From a virus, in the IMG/VR virus record IMGVR_UViG_3300032240_000972, positions 1 through 25,191 of that record: a stretch of 25,191 nucleotides of DNA. One strand, given 5' to 3'. Numbering within the stretch: position 1 is the stretch's first letter; the number at the start of each line of letters is the position of its first letter. Of this stretch, positions 21,600 to 25,191 are shown piece after piece. The position numbers and the translations under genes were made by a program. A model generated the notes under the pieces. The model saw only the letters and a program-made list of their open reading frames with translations. It was not told the origin of the DNA and made no database searches.

Positions 21600-22662
21600 A
21601 AGTTTTTTTCTTCAATTCAATTTTGAGTCGGCTGTGTTCTTTGCCTTCTATGATGGCTTTTAGAGTAAACAGCTTTCCATATTTGACCACTGCATCATTG
21701 ACGTCCTTACAGGTCTCTGACCAAATTGGAAAACTAACTGACCAACCATACTCTAATGCCGAATTAACTAAACTTTCTCCTGCCCATACTTCTCGACCTT
21801 TGACTAATTTTTTATCAAAGTCAGGAACAACAATTACTTCACGTCCCAGACTGTCAATGATATCTGCTTGAGCTTCGTTGCACTCAGATCCTAGTATAGC
21901 AACTCCGTCAATACTCATAGCATCAAACGGTCCTTCAACCACAACAACAAATTTTGCATCAGCATATTGCCGATCAACATTAAACACATAATTGGGTTCG
22001 TGACTGTTGTAGTACTTGGGTTTGATTCCATCCTCAAATGTTCTAGCAGTATAACCAATAACTTGATTCTTCCATGTGAATGGAATAACTACACGTTTGT
22101 GTAGTTTTTGTTCAACTTCCGGAGTCCATCTTATATCGTACTTTATAAAATCAATCTTGCGTTCTGCCGCATACATCACCGCATGGTGAAAGTCGGCTGG
22201 TACATTGTATACTTGTGGGTTGTGTGCCGATAATGTATAAAAAGTTTCCCAACCAACAAATGTTTGCGATTCCAATGGCAACAACCTTGCCTTAAAGGAT
22301 ACCTCTTCTCGAGCAACTACTTCCTCTAGTGCCTCGGGTGCAATCAAATCTTTGACTCTGAGTGCGTCAATTACTAGTCGCTTGATTTCATTTTCGCTAG
22401 CACCAAACCAGCTTAATAATTTACGAAATTTGTAATATAATGGACGACCCGGAGTATAGCTGGCTTTGAAGTTACAGTTAAAACAGTGGTAGCTTATACC
22501 ACCATCGGGGTTAATAACTAGGCCACCGCGGCCACGTGTATCTGCACTTTCGCCATTATGGTGACAGCAAGGCGCATTGAAACTGATCCACCCAGAAGTA
22601 GAGTTAGTTTTTCTTTTTGCAGGTAGTAATAGTTTTACTGCATCTTGAATAGAGCTTAACAT
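21589..22662 (-). CDS. 61: DNA primase, T4 gp61-like
   Basis: This 357-residue primase makes RNA primers for lagging-strand synthesis together with the gp41-like helicase. The N-terminal zinc-binding domain has Cys32-Cys33-His34-His35 (NAPCCHHNGES) and Cys60/Cys63 (YHCFNCNF). A Toprim catalytic domain follows, with Glu243 in VVVVEGPFDAMS and Asp281/Asp283 in VVPDFDKK, the metal-binding acidic residues of the fold. GYTARTF at 203-209 belongs to the RNA-polymerase-like core. The length is close to T4 gp61. The start ATG 22662 has a weak ribosome site. A possible sigma70-like promoter lies just upstream. Confidence 0.95.
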   Translation of the reverse strand: MLSSIQDAVKLLLPAKRKTNSTSGWISFNAPCCHHNGESADTRGRGGLVINPDGGISYHCFNCNFKASYTPGRPLYYKFRKLLSWFGASENEIKRLVIDALRVKDLIAPEALEEVVAREEVSFKARLLPLESQTFVGWETFYTLSAHNPQVYNVPADFHHAVMYAAERKIDFIKYDIRWTPEVEQKLHKRVVIPFTWKNQVIGYTARTFEDGIKPKYYNSHEPNYVFNVDRQYADAKFVVVVEGPFDAMSIDGVAILGSECNEAQADIIDSLGREVIVVPDFDKKLVKGREVWAGESLVNSALEYGWSVSFPIWSETCKDVNDAVVKYGKLFTLKAIIEGKEHSRLKIELKKKTYAR

Positions 22663-22669
22663 TCTTAGT

Positions 22670-22698
22670 AGTATATACTAAAATATCTGTAAACACAA
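22670..22698 (-). promoter_or_regulatory. Possible sigma70-like promoter for the primase
   Basis: The minus strand has TTGTGT (22693-22698), a 17-nt spacer and TATACT (22670-22675). The -10 box is part of the 12-bp palindrome TAGTATATACTA (22669-22680). Transcription would start about at ATG 22662, so the message would be almost leaderless. The -35 match is poor. Confidence 0.25.
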
Positions 22699-22700
22699 GA

Positions 22701-23405
22701 CTATTTTGATTTAATTTTTGCCAGTTGTAGGAAAGAAAATGCTTTAAGATACACCCATCCAATATCGAATTCAAACCAGCGACGGCTAAATTTAGGGCTA
22801 GCAGGATCCAAATGATGATTATTGTGCAGTTCTTCGCCGCCTATCAGGATGCCAATTGGGACTACGTTTCTGGAATGATCATCGGTATCGCCATTGCGGT
22901 AACCCCACCAGTGTCCAATACCGTTGATAAAGCCGGCCGCCCAGAATGGAATCCATATCATTTGCACACCCCAAACTAAGAATCCCCAAAAGCCAAACAA
23001 TGCTAAGTCAATGGCCAGCATTACAAGAATTCCATGGCGGTGATATCTAGTATAGAATGTTTCTATACGGTCTTTGGGTGTGCCCATACCGTATTTGATA
23101 ACCATGTTAGGATCTTTGGTTGCTTCGTGGTATAAACTCCATCCACCCAGTAGTAAACGTTTGATACCAAATACGTGAGGACTATGTGGGTCGCCTTCTA
23201 CGTCTGTATTTTGGTGATGCTTGCGATGTACAGCTACCCATGCTTTGGTAGTCATTCCTGTTGTTAGCCAAAGCCAAAAGCGGAAAAAGTGAGCAAGCGC
23301 CGGGTGAAATTCTACACCTCGATGTGCTTGGCAACGATGCAGATAAAGAGTAACACTGACAATGGTGATATGCGTGAATAGTAAGGTTATTAATATAAGT
23401 TCCAT
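22701..23405 (-). CDS. Fatty-acid desaturase, acyl-CoA delta-9 type
   Basis: This 234-residue membrane diiron desaturase introduces a double bond into fatty acyl chains. The three histidine boxes are His23-x4-His28 (HRCQAH), His60-x2-His63-His64 (HRKHH) and His194-x2-His197-His198 (HNNHH). His165 in GIGHWWGYRN is the extra ligand of this family. Hydrophobic segments at about 1-22, 36-52, 124-148 and 150-165 fit the membrane-embedded fold. It is shorter than bacterial relatives at the N-terminus but has all iron ligands, so it looks active. ATG 23405 is preceded in frame by a TAG codon. As a phage-borne metabolic gene it could alter host membrane fluidity during infection. Confidence 0.93.
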   Translation of the reverse strand: MELILITLLFTHITIVSVTLYLHRCQAHRGVEFHPALAHFFRFWLWLTTGMTTKAWVAVHRKHHQNTDVEGDPHSPHVFGIKRLLLGGWSLYHEATKDPNMVIKYGMGTPKDRIETFYTRYHRHGILVMLAIDLALFGFWGFLVWGVQMIWIPFWAAGFINGIGHWWGYRNGDTDDHSRNVVPIGILIGGEELHNNHHLDPASPKFSRRWFEFDIGWVYLKAFSFLQLAKIKSK

Positions 23406-23424
23406 ACTATTACTTATCTAACCT

Positions 23425-24213
23425 TTATGGGTTGGATACACTTGTAATAATCCAGAAATCGTCACTCATGTTGGCGTTTGCTATAACTTGATACGGCATA
23501 TAGAAGTAACCACGGTCACCCCAACCGGTTCCCCAGCTATTACGGCAGATAAAACGTCCACCGTTTAGGTTATCATTGTAGCCTACAACGGCCACAGCAT
23601 GTCCGCCTAATAGTTGTTCACCTGCCGCAGGATAAGGCATCATGCCTGTGTTTGCTACAGCTTGTGTTTCAAAACTTTCGTAAACATCAAATCCCACTAC
23701 CACAGGATAGCCTTGATTCAGTGCCGTTTTAACGCCAGACACTCTGGTGGTAATCTTTTGATAAGCACCAGCTCGACGTTTTAGAGCATCGTTATAGGCC
23801 GCAGTTGTAGGACGGCTAGCAAAGCGTGTGATCAAATATGGCCACAGGCTTTCTAAAGGTGCGCCATATTTGTTGACTGCTTTGATACCATCACGAATAT
23901 AAGCACCAGCATCATAGTTTACTGTGCCTTCTAATAGTCGTTCTTGATAGTAGATAAACAAGCGACTGACATCTAAATTTTTATTTGCCTTGCGGTCTAG
24001 GTATTCAATCAAGCCAGCAATAGCATTGCCAGTACATGATCCTAACTGCCCTTGATCTTCAATGGGACTGCAATAGTTACGCAAGTCAACACTTGTAGGT
24101 AGTGTAGGAGCAACTGTGCCCAGTGCCGCAGGATTGTATGCATGATCTCTAGCGTCTGCTGGCTCACGCTTCCAATGATATTTAGGTATTTTTGGTACTT
24201 TGATGCTTAACAT
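23425..24213 (-). CDS. Papain-like cysteine protease (family C1A)
   Basis: This 262-residue protease has the complete papain active site: Gln54 (oxyanion hole) and nucleophile Cys60 in EDQGQLGSCTGNA, His205 in GGHAVAVVGY, and Asn225 in CRNSWGTGWGDRGYFYMPY. LPTSVDLRNYCSPIEDQG marks the start of the mature fold at about residue 39. The first 38 residues are too short for a normal inhibitory propeptide, and no signal peptide is visible. It is probably a virion protein or acts inside the infected cell. It sits directly downstream of the LamG adhesin gene, so processing of surface proteins or of the host barrier is one idea. Similar C1 proteases occur in some bacteria and large phages. Confidence 0.93.
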   Translation of the reverse strand: MLSIKVPKIPKYHWKREPADARDHAYNPAALGTVAPTLPTSVDLRNYCSPIEDQGQLGSCTGNAIAGLIEYLDRKANKNLDVSRLFIYYQERLLEGTVNYDAGAYIRDGIKAVNKYGAPLESLWPYLITRFASRPTTAAYNDALKRRAGAYQKITTRVSGVKTALNQGYPVVVGFDVYESFETQAVANTGMMPYPAAGEQLLGGHAVAVVGYNDNLNGGRFICRNSWGTGWGDRGYFYMPYQVIANANMSDDFWIITSVSNP

Positions 24214-24225
24214 TTATTATCTCGT

Positions 24226-25175
24226 TTATGCTGTTGGACTATCATTGTCTATAGTTGCTGATGTATTAGTTAAAGTATGGCGACCCATTTGATCAACTAG
24301 TACACCGGCTGATCCAGGACCGCCATCTATCGCAAATTTGGTTGCGCTATTTGTTGTCAAATATCTAGGTGGTGTAAATGTGTCAGAATAAAGAGCTGTA
24401 TCGCTGATTCTAATGTTGGTTATCTGTCCATTAAAACGTTGATTATAAAAGTTAACACCACCATCGTATGTTCTACTACCAATGACTAAGTTTAAAGGAC
24501 TGCTAGGAGCAATGGTGCCAGAGTGTGGACCGTAGAAGGCCTGTTCTACACCGTTGATAAAGCCTCGTACCGTGGTGCCGTCTTTTTGTAGGGCTATGTG
24601 ATTCCATTGGCCGCGTGTGGCAGTTGCTTCACTCATTTGACGGTTACCGTTAAACATCTGTATCTGTCCGTTGTTTATGAAAACGTCTATCCCACTGTAT
24701 GGCGGAACGTTGGCATCTTGACACAATACTGACAAGAAGCCACTAGCACCAACGGGTATCTTCTGCCACCATTCGATGGTCCAGTTATCACCTAGATTCC
24801 AATCAGAAGTATTACCACTTACTATAACATAGTGATTGTCTGTGCCGTTGAATCCTAGACTTTGTCCCACATCAAGTCCCCAATCTGGACTTGCGTCTAT
24901 GGTTACATAACCTGTTGCTGTAAACAATAAACTGCCTGTCTGCTGAGGAGGAGTAAGTGTAAAAGTATTTGCCAGTGGGGGTGCGCTAGAAACTCTTACC
25001 CAATAGGCACCTTGTGCTGAATAAGCGTCTTGAGTGACCACAGCCGAGTAGCCAGTGGTAGTAATGTTCCAACCTGCTTTAACATTGTCTAGATCTGTAT
25101 ATGATTGATCAAACTGTATCATATAAGAATTTCCAGCGCCCGAGTAATGCGAAATACTGGTCGGAGCAGTAAATG
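24226..25175 (-). CDS. LamG-type (concanavalin A-like) adhesin, N-terminus cut at contig end
   Basis: The frame is open from the stop at 24226 to the contig end. An internal ATG at 25122 gives a 298-residue product, but 17 codons upstream of it are also open and read as protein, so the true start lies beyond the contig. A LamG/concanavalin A-like beta-sandwich covers about residues 85-250 counted from that ATG: SLGFNGTDNHYVIV, DNWTIEWWQKIP, WNHIALQKDGTTVRGFINGV, NLVIGSR and FNGQITNIRISDTALYS. Such domains bind sugars or proteins at the cell surface. A tail-fibre or virion-surface protein is likely. The preceding 80 residues look like a separate strand-rich domain. Confidence 0.85.
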
Positions 25176-25191
25176 AGATCGGAAGAGCACA
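25176..25191 (+). other. Illumina TruSeq adapter remnant
   Basis: The last 16 bases, AGATCGGAAGAGCACA, equal the first 16 bases of the standard TruSeq read-through adapter. They are not phage DNA and should be trimmed. They also show that this is the raw end of an assembled contig, not a natural genome end. Confidence 0.96.

Noticed and set aside
1-25191. tRNA genes, CRISPR arrays, integrase, transposons, direct terminal repeats
   Set aside because: The intergenic gaps are too short for tRNA genes and show no cloverleaf, no regularly spaced repeats were seen, and no recombinase motif appears in any protein.

Overview
This window looks like part of the genome of an uncultured, T4-like tailed phage (myovirus type) infecting an aquatic Gram-negative bacterium. 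The evidence is a T4-type replicative helicase and primase pair, class Ia ribonucleotide reductase genes nrdA and nrdB, a PAAR spike-tip protein, a pectate-lyase-fold tail spike, three NATAAATA-type late promoters, and N-termini that resemble the T4 capsid-targeting peptide. IscU and IscA are so close to the E. coli proteins that the genes probably came from a gamma- or betaproteobacterium. Almost every gene is on the minus strand and packed end to end with 1-17 nt overlaps. I see no tRNA, rRNA, CRISPR array, integrase or insertion sequence, and no gene-free stretch above 300 bases. The last 16 bases (25176-25191) match the Illumina TruSeq adapter, so the right edge is a raw contig end and the last gene is cut there. 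The first gene is cut at the left edge.

Layout, left to right. 1-222: truncated membrane protein. 223-362: non-coding gap with two hairpins. 363-2672: large putative virion protein, PAAR protein and a small Sm-like protein. 2674-6663: nucleotide metabolism (glutaredoxin, a small unknown protein, NrdB, NrdA). 6675-8810: unknown protein and tail spike. 8840-11401: RecB-like nuclease, IscA, IscU, a 2-oxoglutarate/Fe(II) hydroxylase-like protein and an unknown protein, read as one overlapping operon. 11420-13384: head-associated or unknown small proteins and a possible XhlA/holin-like protein. 13476-17038: late-expressed genes, each group behind its own late promoter, including a ligase-like KxDG protein and a polymerase-beta-type nucleotidyltransferase that overlap by ATGA. 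17081-19245: the only plus-strand genes, a tandem pair of radical SAM proteins. 19237-22662: helicase, a third radical SAM protein and primase. 22701-25175: fatty-acid desaturase, papain-like protease and a LamG-type adhesin.

Two themes stand out. First, an iron-centred set of functions: diiron RNR, diiron desaturase, Fe(II) hydroxylase, three [4Fe-4S] radical SAM enzymes, and the IscU scaffold and IscA carrier that could help load them. Second, a late-expressed nucleotidyltransferase and ligase-like pair whose N-termini resemble the peptide that sends T4 internal proteins into the head. This suggests, without proving it, a DNA end-processing or repair kit packaged in the virion and injected with the genome.
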